Shown here one piece after another: positions 40,238-55,300 of a stretch of DNA of 64,000 nucleotides. This DNA comes from Ampullaceana balthica (lineage: Eukaryota > Mollusca > Gastropoda > Lymnaeidae): the NCBI GenBank assembly GCA_944989445.1, contig CALYLW010000168.1, positions 558,001 to 622,000 of the forward strand, written 5' to 3'. Position 1 is the stretch's first letter. Each line of letters opens with the position of its first letter. A program made the position numbers and the translations under genes. Under the pieces are notes generated by a model. That model saw only the letters and a program-made list of their open reading frames with translations. It did not search any database and was not told the DNA's origin.

Positions 40238-40393
40238 CTAAATGTCGTAATCATTGTCTATGACATGACGACCAGCTTCATTTCTTCTGAAGCTTGAGTA
40301 CTGACTCTTGGTAGCTGTGTCGTAAATATTGCTTGGTAATAAATCTGGTTTTTCTCTCAGGTGATTGTACACTGATTCTTCAGCACTGGAATC
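40238..40393 (-). CDS. Receptor exon 8 (cytoplasmic tail, part 2, stop)
   Basis: 156 nt encoding DSSAEESVYNHL (ITIM-type), SNIYDTATKSQYSSF and a C-terminal DNDYDI, then TAG (40240-40238). An AATAAA on the minus strand at 40138-40133 is a candidate polyadenylation signal. Confidence 0.86.
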   Translation of the reverse strand, partial: DSSAEESVYNHLREKPDLLPSNIYDTATKSQYSSFRRNEAGRHVIDNDYDI

Positions 40394-43300
40394 CTGAAAT
40401 TAAAAAAAAATTAAAAAATTAAAATTTCACTGTACATGTATCATAATTTTGCATTTGGAAAAATTCAATTGAAGTCTGTAGGATGCAATAATCTTCTGTA
40501 TAAAAGGAAAGTCTGTAATAGACTAAACTAATGAAGAGCAATTATTTTATGAAAAACAAATAATGGCAGTGCTTCCCAAGATATTTTGGTATTGAACAGT
40601 CCAATTTAATTTCAATTTCCTTCTGGATTATCTTAAGGCAATCTTATGTCAAAGGAATTGCATTGATTAAGCTGAAATGAACCTCAGTTAATTTAATTGA
40701 GGGCACTGCACAGACAAATAAACACTCTATTCTAGGCAAAACAGCAGAGGTAGTGAAACATATGAGCACAGGAATGATACTAAAACATGTTGATAAATTT
40801 ACAGAAGAGAACATGTTAATAATTAACACAAGAGATGGTGTTATGGAAAATGTAAATGATTAACACAAGACAAGGTATTAGGGAACATGTTAATAATTAA
40901 CTTAAGAGAATATTTTGTAGAACCTCTTTATAGTTAAAAGAAAAAAAGTGAAGAAGTAATTAAATAAAACAAGAGATAATGTGCAACAATATGTAAGGAT
41001 AGCAGCTGGAGAATTCATGCAACCATCTCACGAGTGTTTTCAGAATGCCAAAATACAAAATACACAAACACATTTGTGCAATGAAAACAATAAATTTAAG
41101 CTTTATTTTAAACTAAAACACCAAAGAACATGTTAGAAGCTAAAAGTTCTTCAGACCTCACTCTTACAAAGAATCCATAGAACTTTCTGGACAATGATGA
41201 ACTGAGTGACTTTTCTGAAGTGAATAAAAGTTTAAAATAATTTTTTCCTTACTGGTCTTTGAACATTTTTGAATTCAGTTTGAACAATAAGATCGCTGTA
41301 ACTTTAAAAATATATTTTTAAAACTGTTTCATGAAACTTAAGTGCTCACAATTATTTTTACTCACCAATTTCCTACAGTGAAAATTAAAAATAAAAAAAA
41401 CTAACTATAAAGATATTTTTAAAACTTCTTTTGGTGGTACAATTTGATAAAGATTGAAATTTGTTTAATGTTTCCTGAAACTTAAGTTCCCACAATTATT
41501 TTTACTCACAGATTTCAAATATGTTTAGCATTCAGTGAAAATTTAAAAAAAAACAACAACAACTTTGTACTTCAAAAATTTAATGTGATTTTAAAAAAAA
41601 TGTTAATCTTAAATTTGACTTTTTATTAGTAATATAGGTGTTAAAAATATTGCACAAATTTATACGTCCCTTGAAAAATTATATATCTCTTTAAGTAATT
41701 GGATGAAATGATCATTAATTTAAAAAAATAATAAATTCAACAATGTTATGATTTCTCAAAAACCTTCACATTCAAATTATCAAGGTGGATCAAATCCTTT
41801 GTAGCATAAAAAATCAAAATTGGTAAAAAGAAATTGATCAGTGCTAAGTATCTCTTAAAACCAACTATTGAAGTACATTGTAAACATCTTGTCTGCTTCT
41901 TGGAACGGTTAACAGGAATTGCACTTTACTTTGTAAAATTTGGTTGATTTTCTTTTTATTCTCCATTAACTAATCCATGAGGCTCTTTCAACAAAGTAAG
42001 ACACATATTCTGTTAGGCTTGAGATAACTCTCTTAAAGCCTCTGCAGAGCTTAGACTCACTATTGCCCTGATCTTCCCTGCCATATCTAGCTCAAGGCAC
42101 CAAGTCAACTGGTGCACTACTGCTTGAAGGGCTCGACCGCAAGACTCTGCTGCTGGTGACTCAATTTTCATCTCAAACTATGGCATGTTTACGTGTACCC
42201 CACTGGCAGTAAACTTACTTACAAAAATGTTCTGAAGAGGCTTCAGATAACTCTCTTGGCTGGTACCTGGCCAGCCCTGCAATCTGCTGGGCAATGCCTT
42301 ACAGGATTTGCTTTTAGGACTTTCCTGTCAACTTAGTCTCTCCGGCTGTATCAACTAAACGAGTTTGTTACGTACCGCAAGTATCTGACTTTTTTCAGCT
42401 ATTGCCAAATATATGTAAATGTTATTCCCTAATGTGGCCAGTAGAATAAAACAAGTAACTGACAAATAACAAACAAAGAACTACATGATACTGAGTAATT
42501 AAGAAATATTAATTATTCATTCAAAAATATTAAAGTACAATATTTATAGGAAGGAAAATAAAAAGAGTCCTCCCGACTTACAATAAATAGTAAATTCAAA
42601 ATAGAAATATCACACCTACATTCACAGCCTTAGTATGCTACTGGCTAAGCAAAACTCTCACTACTCTCTACAAAACCCTCATCAATCATAGTTCTATGTA
42701 TATACAAATCTTAGGAAATTTTTCATAATTACTAAAAAAAATACATTTAAAAAATATGTTTCTTCCCTTTTGCAATTATAAAGGTTAAATTTTGCCATCT
42801 GACCCTTTTGCATATAATAATAATAATAATAATAATAATAGTATGATGCTAGCTTTCTAAGCTGTTCATAACATTGTCAAACTTAATTACAAACAAAATT
42901 TTACTGAGGAAATCAAAGTGACTGAGGGATACAAAGGATAATCTTCATTTCCATAGCCAATTTTGTATTTAAAATTTGGAACTTCACATGAAATTTATTA
43001 GTCTTATCTCCAGCCTATAAGACAGCATCCAAATCTGCATCAGGCAAATGATTAATTGAAACAAAGATACGAGCTAAGCCATCATTTTATGATGATTTTT
43101 AAGTCTTCCGATGTTCTCAAATCAGCCAGGTAAATATTTTCAAGGAATGATTTTACTGTTATTTCCCCTCATTGTTATTTTGTAACATCAATAAAAATAT
43201 GTGTAGAAATTAAAAAGACCAAAATTAAAATTAGTTCAGGTCAAAGGTGAACTCACCCCATGATCAGTCTTTGCATTGTTTTTGGGATCAGTAGGCTCCT

Positions 43301-46300
43301 CATATGTGTTCTCAAGTTCAAAATAGTTTTGTTTAGGGTCATAATTTCTTGAGGGTACTGGCTTGCCTGGCTCTGAATAAACAACTTCCTCGTGGCCTTT
43401 TTCCAGCACTAAGGGCATGGTTGTTGGACTATTACATATCTCATGACTTTGTTTCTGTCTGAAAAACAAAACACGAAAATTGCGATTTAAAACAAAAGTG
43501 TTAAAAATTCATTTTCAATAATAAAGTTAAAAAAGGTTTTTAACAACCTTATGTATTGATAATTAGATTCCCGTTTTTGTGTAATAAGAATGACTTTTTT
43601 TAGGCAAACAGACAACAGTCTGCCAAGTTCAGACGTCAGGCCAGGAAGGATTGTGTTCAAAATCCTCCTGATGGCATCCCAACCATCTCTTGTCTGACAT
43701 GTGCACACACCTTTTGAGCAAGAATAGGGCTAATAAGTTGCCAGAGGACATGCGTGGCTGCCTAAGCACAGGAGAAATGTTGAAAGTGGTCCTCATCAAT
43801 TATGACGGACAAACAACAAAATAGTTAGATGAACCAGTGCATTAGTGACAGTATATGAGACCTTATCTTATACATTACAAATGCTCCTTCAATGCAGATG
43901 TCTATAGTCTCCTTTGCTAATCAATGGTATATGTCTGGTCTAGCATTTTTATTAAGAGTTTTGAATGTGGATAGTGCGTGTTGGTTTTCCTTGTTTGTTC
44001 AACCAACCCATTCCACACCCAAATTCCAGATGGGAGGAAGGAGGATTTGTATGTGTTTGATCTTGCAAGAAAAGTTTTTTTTATCCCTGTCATTCTGAGT
44101 GCTGTATTAGATTGCTGAGTTCTATTTCCAAGTTAGAATATAATCCCTAATGTATTATTTCTTCTTTGCTCTTTGTTTTTCTGTCCTCTAGTGTTTCTAG
44201 GTTTAGTAATAACCAAAGAAGCTTCTCTTGTCAATTGTGAATATGCATCAGTTATCAATCTTGCAGTTCTTTTTTAAATTAGTTCTAATTATCTGTTTTC
44301 TTTGGTAGATGGATCCCATAGAGATGATGCATATTCTATTATAGATACGACCAATTTATGGAAGCAATTGAGTTTTTAATTCTTGTTACATTTATTGTCA
44401 AAGTTTCTTTTTATAAAGCTAAGGTTTGGTTGGATCATTTAATTATTTCATTACTAATATTATTATGTGGATTCCATGACAATCTTTCAATTATTATTAC
44501 TCCTAAGTACTTTCCATCTTTAGTTTAGATTAGCTGTTTTCCATGAACAAAGCAGTTTGTATTTACGTATTTGCTTCTTTTTTTAAAAATGTGTTGAGGA
44601 TGTTAGCTTTGCTCTCATTATCAATAGGTTCTATATTTTTAGACTTAATAAAGGAGGATCAGCTTTTACTGTTGTCCTTAGAAATTACATTGTTTACATA
44701 TTCATTTTGGAGGTTTCTGTTAAGCTTTTGTGTTAAATGTTTAATTTTAAAGTATCTTTTGAGTAATCTTTTTGCATTGATAGCTGAGATTTTAAAAAAA
44801 AATTCCATTAAGGAAGAAGCTATCTTTGGCATGTGTGGTTAAGATGATATAAATAAATATTTATGAGAATCTATTGCATAAGAGAAAGTGTTCTTTATTG
44901 TAAAACATAACATATGTAACTACAGGGAGTCCTCGGGTTACGACGGTCCTGATTTACGCTGTTTCATGGTTACGAACGCGCCCCCATAAAAATATAAAAA
45001 ATAATATTACGCGTCATTCCGTCTTTTTTTAATCGCTCTTTTGTGGTAAGGAATTGTTCAAATTTTATAGAACTGTAAGCACATTACTTTACAGTATATT
45101 GTATTATTTTTTTTAAGTTTCGGGCGCACGGCCCTAAAATACGCTTTGTTAAGCTTGTAGGAAGAGGAAGACTGGCTCGCACAGTCTCAATACATATGTC
45201 ATTTTGGTTGTTTTATCTTTTTTAAAAAACTTTTTTTTCATGATGAAAAGGAATTGTTTTTATCTTTTAAAATTCTTTTTATATCATTAACTGTTATATT
45301 TGTTTATAGCACTGTACATACAGTACATTCAGTATACATGTACTATACATTTTTTTTAATGTTCCGAATTACACTGGAATTCGGAGTACGACGTTTTTTA
45401 AAAACGGATCAACGCCGTTACTCGAGGACTAGCTGTACTTATGAGATATGGTGATATGAATAATGGGAATTTATGAAAAGAAGATTTTGAAATTATTATT
45501 TGAGAGACACTTGAGGAACGTAAAAATAAGTCATTTAAGATTTCTTGCACTTAACAATTGATACTAGTTATTTGGATATTTAATAAAGACTCACTTCTGT
45601 CCAATAGGTATTGTAATAGTTTTGGGAAAAAATAACTTAAATATATATAGTTTTGACAATGAAATCAATATTGAATTGTCATAAGAAAGAAATATAATTC
45701 CTGCTGGATTCATATTCTTCTTCCATATGCATCCTTCATTGGACTATACATTTTCAGGAGAACTTCGTAGAACTTAGAAAAATTTCTGCTGTGTTTTGGA
45801 GGGTTCTAAATTTCACTTGATGCTATAAAGTACTTGTGCTTCGATTTATTTATAAATATCATTGTTATTCAATTGTAATGTATAACTTTAACCTCATTGT
45901 AATGATCTTCCACCTGTAAGTAAAGCAGTGTTTCTCAATTATTTTCTGTCATGCCCCAGGAAGAAAGAAAACATTTCGGGGGCGACTGTAAATAGTATAA
46001 TTTGTCTATAAGTACACCTCTGCATAACGGTCAAACGAGCCCCCCTTTACGGAGCCTCGTGTCCCCCAGGAGGGGGGGGGGCGCACCCTACTATTTGAGA
46101 AACACTGAAGTAAAGTAACTTCACAACAATCTTCTATATGGAAGTTCAGAAACATTACACTGAGTTTCTATATGCAAGTAAAGCGACTCAACAGTGCTAT
46201 TCAATCTCAAACTAGCTTTAAATTAAATTAGATAAAGTTTTAAATATATATTGTCATCTCTCATGAAAGAATGCTGTATTCAATAAATTTTAAAGAAATT

Positions 46301-49300
46301 CATTATAACAACACCCTTGATGTAATTGAAATATATAAGTTATTTTAACGTCTACATTGAGACAAACCTGAAAAGATATTTCTCACCTTCTATATCTACA
46401 TAAACAGCATATAAGAATAATAATAAGGATGATGGCCACACTTGATACCGCAGCAATAATGATGATTAATATCATATCTAGGAAAGAAGTGCAAACATAA
46501 CAAAATTTAAACTTATGGACCAAGTTATAACATACTTATTATATGTTAAATAATTCTAAATAACATAATGGAGGAGTTATAGTTAAGACTGCAGGCATTG
46601 GAAGTACATTTAATTCATTTATCATAATATTTTGAGGGTTGGGATTGTGGAAAAAAAACGTGGAGGGTGGGGAATGGTCATACAAATTTACAATTTCAAA
46701 TAACATGAAAGAGGATGCAGTTTATTTACAATATACTGCATCAAATTAATCAGAATAGATACATTTCTTTTACAGTGAAAAGATTTAAGAAAATTTAAAT
46801 GAACAGGGACACAAAATTTATATTCACCTATTTTGGCATCCTGCATTTTGACATTCTCAAGGTGTGTCGATGAAACAGGTTGACAAATGATTGTCATGTT
46901 TGTACCTGGAAAATAAAAGTTTAATTGCACTAATGTAACCAAAGCATAGAAGATAACTGAGCATAGCCCAGACAAAAACCATGGATAAGCGTAAGATGCG
47001 ATAATCTTCTGTATATAAGAAGCGTCTGTAATAGATAAGATAAATAATTATAAACATAGCCATATTATAATAGCAAAAACTTTCAGATTGTTCTATCTGA
47101 TTTGTGTGTTATGGCTTTTTTCAAATTCACTGTATTGTGTTATGATCTTTTAGATTCTATGCTAGTCTTTTATGATACAATAACTTTTACCAAAATAAAA
47201 GTCACTGGAGGATTTTGAACTACTGATTTATTGTTTTGCTGTATCAGAATCATAATACAGTAGAACCCACTTAACTCGAGCCCGGTTAACTCGTCAGCTC
47301 TATTATGTCGACGTTTTTTATTGGAACTGCCAAATTCTCTCTTTGTCTTTGCATTTTCTCATAGGTTAATTCGATTATTTTAAGTCGCCGAACCCTAATA
47401 CCTCAAGCACAAAATGGGGCCAAAGTTGCCACTTAGCGTTGGTTATCTCGATCCCCATGACCGATCGCAATTTTTAAGAAGGTTAGATGAGATTTTTTAT
47501 AACCAAGTGAAGACATCGAATTTCTGCCTCGCTAGGTCTGCTGGTGACGTCACAGCCTGTTTGCGTTCAGCTCTCAGCGCTGTGCTATAACTTACTTCTG
47601 GTGCTATACCAATCGCCAGCTTTTGAAAATGTTAGTTATCGATTTTTATAACCAACATCAAATTTCGGCCTCGCGAGGTCTGCCGGTGACGTCACAGCCC
47701 GCTTACGTTCAGCTCTCAGTGCTGTGTTATAACTTACTTCTGGTACTATACCAATCGTCAGCTTTTGAAAATGTTAGTTATCATTGCCACTCACCTTCTC
47801 GCTACCGTATTTTCGCGCGCGTCTTATAAAAAGTTTTACGATTGGTTAGGTTTATGCTAGCTAACCAATAAAATTGATCGTTCAATAACAGTTCACACGG
47901 CTTTAACATTGTTCACATTTCAACATCGCCGCACTGTGTGTTAGTTCTCGTACTATGCTTCGTCAACTAAGAGAGTTTAAAAAAAAACGTGCACTAGCCG
48001 TACTCATTTTTTAAAGCAAATATCAGTTTTGATATTAATGTGGTAATCTTACGTCAAATGGCTTTAAATTGCAGGAAAACTGTCACTAAAAGACCGAACT
48101 CAAATTTGAGGACCAATTAATCGCCCGGTATCTTTGCTACGTCTTTCTAATGACTCTCGTAATATAAATAGTAACAATAACAGGCGCGGAATTGACTTTG
48201 ACCTTGTTCATATCATACGCGCACTGTGTGTTAGCTCTCGTACAGTGCCTCGACAACTAAGCAAAGTAAAATTTAAAAAAAAATCTTTCCTCAGCTGCAG
48301 GCGAACTAAACTAATGGTGATGACGTGTATATTATTTATAGACCATAATAGTAAGAAAACGCTTTGATATCACGGTCGCTCGCGTATTGGTTCTGGTATT
48401 CTGCCATAACACAACAAAATATTAACTCCGCGTTATAAGTTTATACCGAAGTTACAGCTAACCGGTTAACCGTTAACATCCTTATCATGTACTTAAAGAA
48501 ATTTCAAGCACATGTTAATATTTTGCCGCCATATTGGTTTTCGTTTAACTCGATGATCGGTTATCTCGGCCCCATTTTTCATACCCCAACACCATCGACT
48601 TAACTGGGTTCCATTAATTAAATATACAAATAATGTCTGAGAAACTTCTCATACCAGCAACCTGGAGCCACATACTCTCAGGAAATGAAGTCTGCAAACC
48701 ACTGAGTGTGATATTTAGATTTGTGGAGCTTTGTACCAAGTTGCCATCTTTTGACCAGTACAGTTCACTTGGATGTAACACTCTGAAAATTAAAATTTCA
48801 TTTGGTACTTTACGAAACAAATCAAATGAATTCATGAGACAATAGATTGGAAATTTCAATATTTTTAAATTGTTGTGTTCTAGTCCTCTCCATAAGCCAT
48901 AAGCTTATTTTATTAAAATCAATTTCAGACAAAAAAATAATTTAATAGTTTATACCTTTCACCTGGCATCATTTTAAGGATGTTTGAATGGTTCAGTCTG
49001 ACATCAATAGCATTAACAGTAAAGTTAGATGTGGAAGCAATAGAGCAAAAACACATGGAAAGATTCATTTGATTTGTAAAACTGTCACCACTTAATTGAA
49101 TTTCAACCTTTGCCATCTCTCGCTTGGTAGTGTTTTCACAGATATCAATATACAATTTCTCAGTGTTTCCTGTAGGACACAAATAATGAACAGAAATAAT
49201 ATTCATTGGATTAAAGAAATTTTAAGAACACATATAATTCAGCTTTTTATGATTTTGAAGCAAACTATGTAAACCCAGGATTGTGGGACGAACTGTTTTG

Positions 49301-52300
49301 GCCATGTGCTGTCCATAGCTCTGGCTTTGAGGTCCGGTAATTTTACCAAGTGCAACCAATAATAGTATCAAATTGTAAACTTGTGATGAAAATCATAAGT
49401 AAATCATTATGAACAGCTTATAAGCCCCTATTATTGTAATAGACTTAAATAAAATATCAATTCATTTGAATGATATCAAAATAGTCCATATAGAACTTCA
49501 AATGGATTTACATGTAATTAATTAAGAAACAAATCATTTAACCACTTTAAATTCTTTAACCACATCCCCTTAAAATTATCACACTCAGGGCCGCCTTAGG
49601 GCAAGGCAAACGAGGCAACCGCTTTGGACCCTGTGCTTTTCAGGGCCCCGTGCTGTGACTAAACATTAAGTAGTATTTTTTTAATTTACAATTTTACTAC
49701 TCTTACGTAATACTTGTTTTTTTTTATAACATCGGTATCAAGAAAACTTTGCACTTATTTTTTCAAGATCAAATAATTACATAAATAGTGTACCAATATA
49801 ATAAAATATTATAATCACCCTAAATCCTAATTAAAAAAGTAATTTCCTAGAGCATTTTAGAAAGCATTCTTTTAAATACGAAAACGCCATTTTTAGGCCT
49901 TAACTTGCTTGTGTTAAGTGAAAAAATGGAGAACCCCAATTTCAGGACTATGTCGATTTAAGGACACCCTCCGGTCACCATTAGGTCCTCTACAGGAGGA
50001 CTAGGTTTATATTTTATATTATGACATGTCTTACAGTTTTACTTCTTATTTAACATGTAACTATAATGTTACTGTACATCCATTGACACAACAAACGGAT
50101 GGGCTATCCTTTCTAAGTACATGTATGTTAGAAGTATTTCTGTGAAACCACTTTGTGAAACAAGATGGGAAAACCGCGTGGAAAGTGCAAATGCAGTGCA
50201 ATATCTAACAGACGAAATCTACGATGATATTTTCGAAGTTGCAGAGCAAAGTAGTGATTGAAAAGCTGGAATTGAATTCAAGTCATTGTGCAAACAATTT
50301 AAGAACTTCAATTTTATTGTTTTAATTGCTTTTTGGTTCCACATATTGTTCTAATTTAATTACATCAGAAAATAATTACAAAATATTCCTGTCGATCTAG
50401 CAACTGCAGTTGACAGCATGGATTATACTTTTAAAATGTTGACATCTTACAGAAATGGCGGTTTTGAAACAGCAATAGCAATAGAAATTGCCATGGACTT
50501 AGAAGTTGAACCCATATTCAAAGAGTTGAGAGTGCGAAAAAAGAAAGAAAAAAAAAGAGTTGCATATGAATGAGAAGATGAACGATTGTAGATGCACAAG
50601 ACAAATTACCCACAGATTTTTTTAACCAGATTGTTGATTTTGCAATCTTGTTGATGGACAGTCGCTTTTAACAACTACGAAGGCATCATGACTCGTTTCA
50701 TTTCTTTATAAATTTCAGCAATTACATTTTAAAAAAAAATTCTGCAGTCACCTTCACCGATCCTATTGAGATTTCACAGTTTCTTTCAGTAAACAAGTGT
50801 TATTGTGACTTTCTTAACCCACACAACTATTCCTGTCTCTGTGACTTTCGGAGAAAGAAGCCTTTCAAAACTAAAACTTATAAAATCCTATATGTATATG
50901 CGATAAACAATTACTCAAGATCGGCTCAGTAACTTAGCTATAGAATGATGTAGCTAAGGATCTTGACAATAATGAACTTATTTCCGGTTTTTTGCAGCCA
51001 TCAAAGCTCGCTAGGTTTCTTAATACAAAAAAAAGTAGTTGTAAAAACAAGGTGTAAGTAGATATACCAAACCAACGCTAGTGTATATAGTTTATAAAGT
51101 TAACTTATATACTGTATATCTATATATTACTATATATTATTATTATATTACATGTATATATTTGAACCGTCCATTAGCATACCAAAACAAAACATTTTAA
51201 TTATTAGCATCTTTTTTGAGTTTTATGATCTTCAATTAAATGAATAAAACGAATTATAAATGTGTCAATGCTGCTATGTTATACTAGTGTATCACCCGTC
51301 AAAAATGACAGAAGTTTTCAAAATAAATACACATCAGATTAAAAAATAACCTAATACAGAACTTTCATTTATTTTATTTATTTTTATTTGATTCATTTAT
51401 TATCATATTGAACAATTTTATGAGGAACGTTCGAAAAGTGTTATTTTTGGTGCAGTAATTTGGTGCGCTGCTTTCTAAAATTAGTAGCACTATAAAACAA
51501 AATCGATCGCAGCGCCACCTAACTATAATTACATCCATACATACAGACAACATGAATTATGAATATTGATAGACTACTAGATACTACCCACGGCGTGTAG
51601 TATACGCCGCAGACTTGCTCATCATAGATAGTGCTAAGAACGGGGGGGGAAGAGTACGGACATAAACAGCAGCACCAGGCAATGAAAAAAATAGCGAGTA
51701 AATGTGGAGACATGCGCACTGAGGTTGTTATCCGCCCCCCGCCCCTTATTACTACCATCCCTTAAGCATAAACTGTGATTTCCCAACCCTAGTGAGGGTT
51801 AGTCCTGTTTAGGGTTGTTAATTGCGTGTTTTTTTTTGGCAAACCGATTATCGATTATGTAACTCCAATTTTAAACCGATTATCGTTTGATAGCTGACTT
51901 CATAGAAATTAGGGGTGTACCGGATTTCGCCTGCGCTCCAGCAAATCCAGAATCCGGCCATATTTACAAATCCGTTTCTGACCGAAATTCGCTTCATAAA
52001 TCCGTCCAAATCCGGCTTGTCGGTTTTGTGATAAAATATATATTAATTATAGCTCCGACTCAGGCAAATCTGGAATCCGGCAATTTTTACAAATCCGGCT
52101 CTGCCGGATTTCACTTCATAAATCCGTCCGAAAGAGGATTATCGATTTGGGAAATTTAAAACCCATTGTCGCTTTCAAATCTGATTGTCGTTTAACAACC
52201 TTAGTCATGTTGGAAATAGGGAGAAAAGAGCGAACAAAAACAAACATTTAAAAAAAAATTTTTTTAAAATTGTTCCCGCTGTGGTTTGATCCCAGGACTT

Positions 52301-55300
52301 TCCGTGTGCAAGGCGGACGTGATAACCACTAAACTAAGAATCATATGTTATTCTATGAAGGAAAAACGCAACTTAACGGCAAGTGAACGCAATAAGCTTT
52401 GTTGCCATCCCCCCCCCCTTTCTTTTCTTTTCATCCCACCATGCTTGCCAACTGTGATTTTTCGACCACAGCGCCGGTTATTCGTCATGCTCATTTGCAC
52501 GTGGTCGTTTAGGAGAAATATATATATAGATTATAGAGTAAAAATTAAAGTAATTAAAGTTTTTATTTCCCATTATTTTAATATATATAAAAATTAAAAT
52601 TTTTGCATGGGTCTTACTTCTTATACCGTACACTTGGGGCCCGCACACTCTAGGGCCGGCCATGATCACACTGTTCTTAAAATATCTTAATATGAGTTCA
52701 CTTAAACTTTATATTTTTTTGGTTACTCTAGCCAGATTTTATTTTTCAAATATGCATTTCTCTTTACTCACAACAAGGAGTACTGTGATACATAGGTGCA
52801 TGCATTTAAGTTTCAATTTAAATGTATTTGAACAATGACACAGCATTTTAATTATAGTTTTTTTTTAATAATGAATAAATTTAAATAAAAATTTAAAAGA
52901 CTTAATAAACAAAAACATGCTTTACCATAAGCATTGAATTTAATGTTGCATGTGAACTATTTTTTTTCTTTGTGAAAGATTTTTTTTTAATGTCCAGATT
53001 TTTCTTAGGACAATCAACAGACCATCACTTTTGGACCAATGTTGTGAATTTTACTTAACCTTATTTTAAAAGTTTTATTAAACTTTAGTATAGTAAAAGA
53101 ATTGCATATCAGCCTCTATTTCAGAAGTAAAGTAAAAATAGATTGTCAAAAAAAGAGAAGAAAAAAATTGACTTACTCTCATGACAATCATGTTTCACAA
53201 CCAGTCGATGAGTTGATTCCGGGAAAACTTCAAGATCACTTTGAATAGATTTTGTTTCTCTTAGCTGCGATATTTTTTTTCCACTTAAGGATGTTAATAT
53301 GCGTTTAGCTAAATTTTTGACAAGTAATTTATTTTCTCCTTGCATGCACATAGCATTGAAGCTGGTTACCCTCAGGAAACCATCAAAATCTTTTGGGCAT
53401 GAAGAGTCATTTTCATACAGTTGAAAGTCATCAATGGAAATCACATCATCATCGTTGGGACAACCCAACGTCTTAGCATCAAAAGACCAGTCACTTGTAT
53501 TTTGAATACAAAATGTCCATTTTTTACCTTCAGTAGCTGTAGGGTTGGTTTCTAATGAACACTTGTTCGGCAGTAGGTTAACTGGAAATGGTAAAAAAAT
53601 ATCTTGTTAAAAATATAACTCTGGTAGAAACTGAGTTATTTAAGAGGAAAATTAAAATGATAGTCACTTCCACTGGACAGGTTTAGAAAGTGTTTGTTAC
53701 AAATGCCTATGAGAATGTATTTCACAAGTTTACTACATCCAAATTATTATTACATAAGCCACATATTGCAACCAAAACTCAAATCAAGAAATTTAATAAG
53801 CAGTAAGAAAACATAAGTCAGTGAATGATGTCTGCTAGCTTTAAACCGCAAATACACCTAGACTAGATTAAATGTAAAAAAAGGTGAAAAACCAAAACAG
53901 GAAAAGTAATATGGCAAAAGTGTTTCAGAAAGTTTATAAGTAAGCAGGGACAGATGGGTTGTTGTTTGGGGGGGAGGGGGCACATGACATTCAATTCATG
54001 CTATATGATATCAATATCCCATATTTCTTCCCTTTAACTCAGATAAGCATATTTTTACATAATGGAATTTCTGTTATTGATAGACCTTTCAAGTACTTAT
54101 TGTTACATCTTCTAAAGTGCTTCGAGGCAGGACATTGTTTATTCAGTGTATTGTTGGAATTATTTGTTGGAGAGGTGTTTTCATGCAACATACAGCATTC
54201 TAATCCTCTTGAAATGGAGGCTTTTGGACTACCAGTACCTGTGCCAAAAAGACATTTCTACAAACCCCCTGACTTATGTACTTAGAAAAACAAAAAGTTA
54301 TAGAAAATAAATAAATTTATTTAAATAATTTTTTTAAAAACTATACAGTATAGTATTGTAGGGAAATGAATAAACTAAAATGATATGTTTACAATAAATT
54401 ACATGAAACTAAAATCTCAACAATTATGCAAATAGATTGCCTGGTTGGGATATATTATGGAAGTAAACCTTTAAAAAATTGTTTTATTTGAAGTTTTGTG
54501 AAATTTCTTCTTGATCTACCCTAAATAATTCCTAGCATTAGAATGGTACTCTATGAACAGAACTTTAAAAACATTCAAATAGAGAGGCTTAAACTTTTTT
54601 TAAAAAATAACGCTGGGTCACCAATTTCTTCATCATAAATAGGGGACCTTCAATAACAATAACATTGTAATAAAATTACAGAATATTGTAAACACTCTGT
54701 GTAAGCCGCCACCATAATACTGAGAGGAAGCAGTTGGTACAATGAGGCTTAATTTTGTTGGCCTTTGTTTTTTTGTTTTTTTTTGCCATTCATATCTGGG
54801 CAAATAGATCAGCCCCATTGTCTCAAAAAGATAACAGGAACACTTATGTTAGGGCTTATGGCACCGTATACACACAATGGTTTGGATTAAGTAGTGGCTA
54901 CTTTACAGAAAGCCCTTTTATTTATTTATTTTTTAAAAATGCCTTCAGGGAAGTAACAGCATTTCAGTCTGGGCAACATAAGGCAAGTTTTTCAATGGCC
55001 GCCAAGACATTTAGGCCCCAAAATGAGAAACATCACAGGAGATTAAGTAGATAGTGTCTCTCTTAAATACAATGAGAATGTGGTAGGTATTAGGGTAAGC
55101 AAAGAGAATGGAACTTGTTCCTGGGAAGGAAAACTTGTTACACCCTTGAACCCTTAAATTGTGACATTGTAAGATGAGAATATTTTTGTCTTGTCCAAGC
55201 TGTAACACGGGCACGACCTAAAGGCCCCAGCACCAGTGACGTTGTATACAATTTAAAGGGCTGATGTAAGTACAGTTTCAGGGTAGGACCTACACAGGAA

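Larger units (their letters stand above)
49586..52664 (+). mobile_element. hAT element with decayed transposase and nested insertions
   Basis: 3079 bp with ends CAGGGCCGCCTTAG / CTAGGGCCGGCCATG and an exact 8-bp duplication ATCACACT (49578-49585 and 52665-52672). Plus strand near 50230-50560 encodes degraded transposase: FKSLCKQFKNFNFIV, FWFHILF, GGFETAIAIEIAMDLEVEP. It is related to the 16406-19008 element. Carries a hairpin repeat, a Helitron-like end and a tRNA-like sequence. Fills much of receptor intron 2. Confidence 0.75.

Noticed and set aside
54755..55054. 99-residue ORF in receptor intron 1
   Set aside because: Low-complexity start, no domain, no splice context; likely chance.
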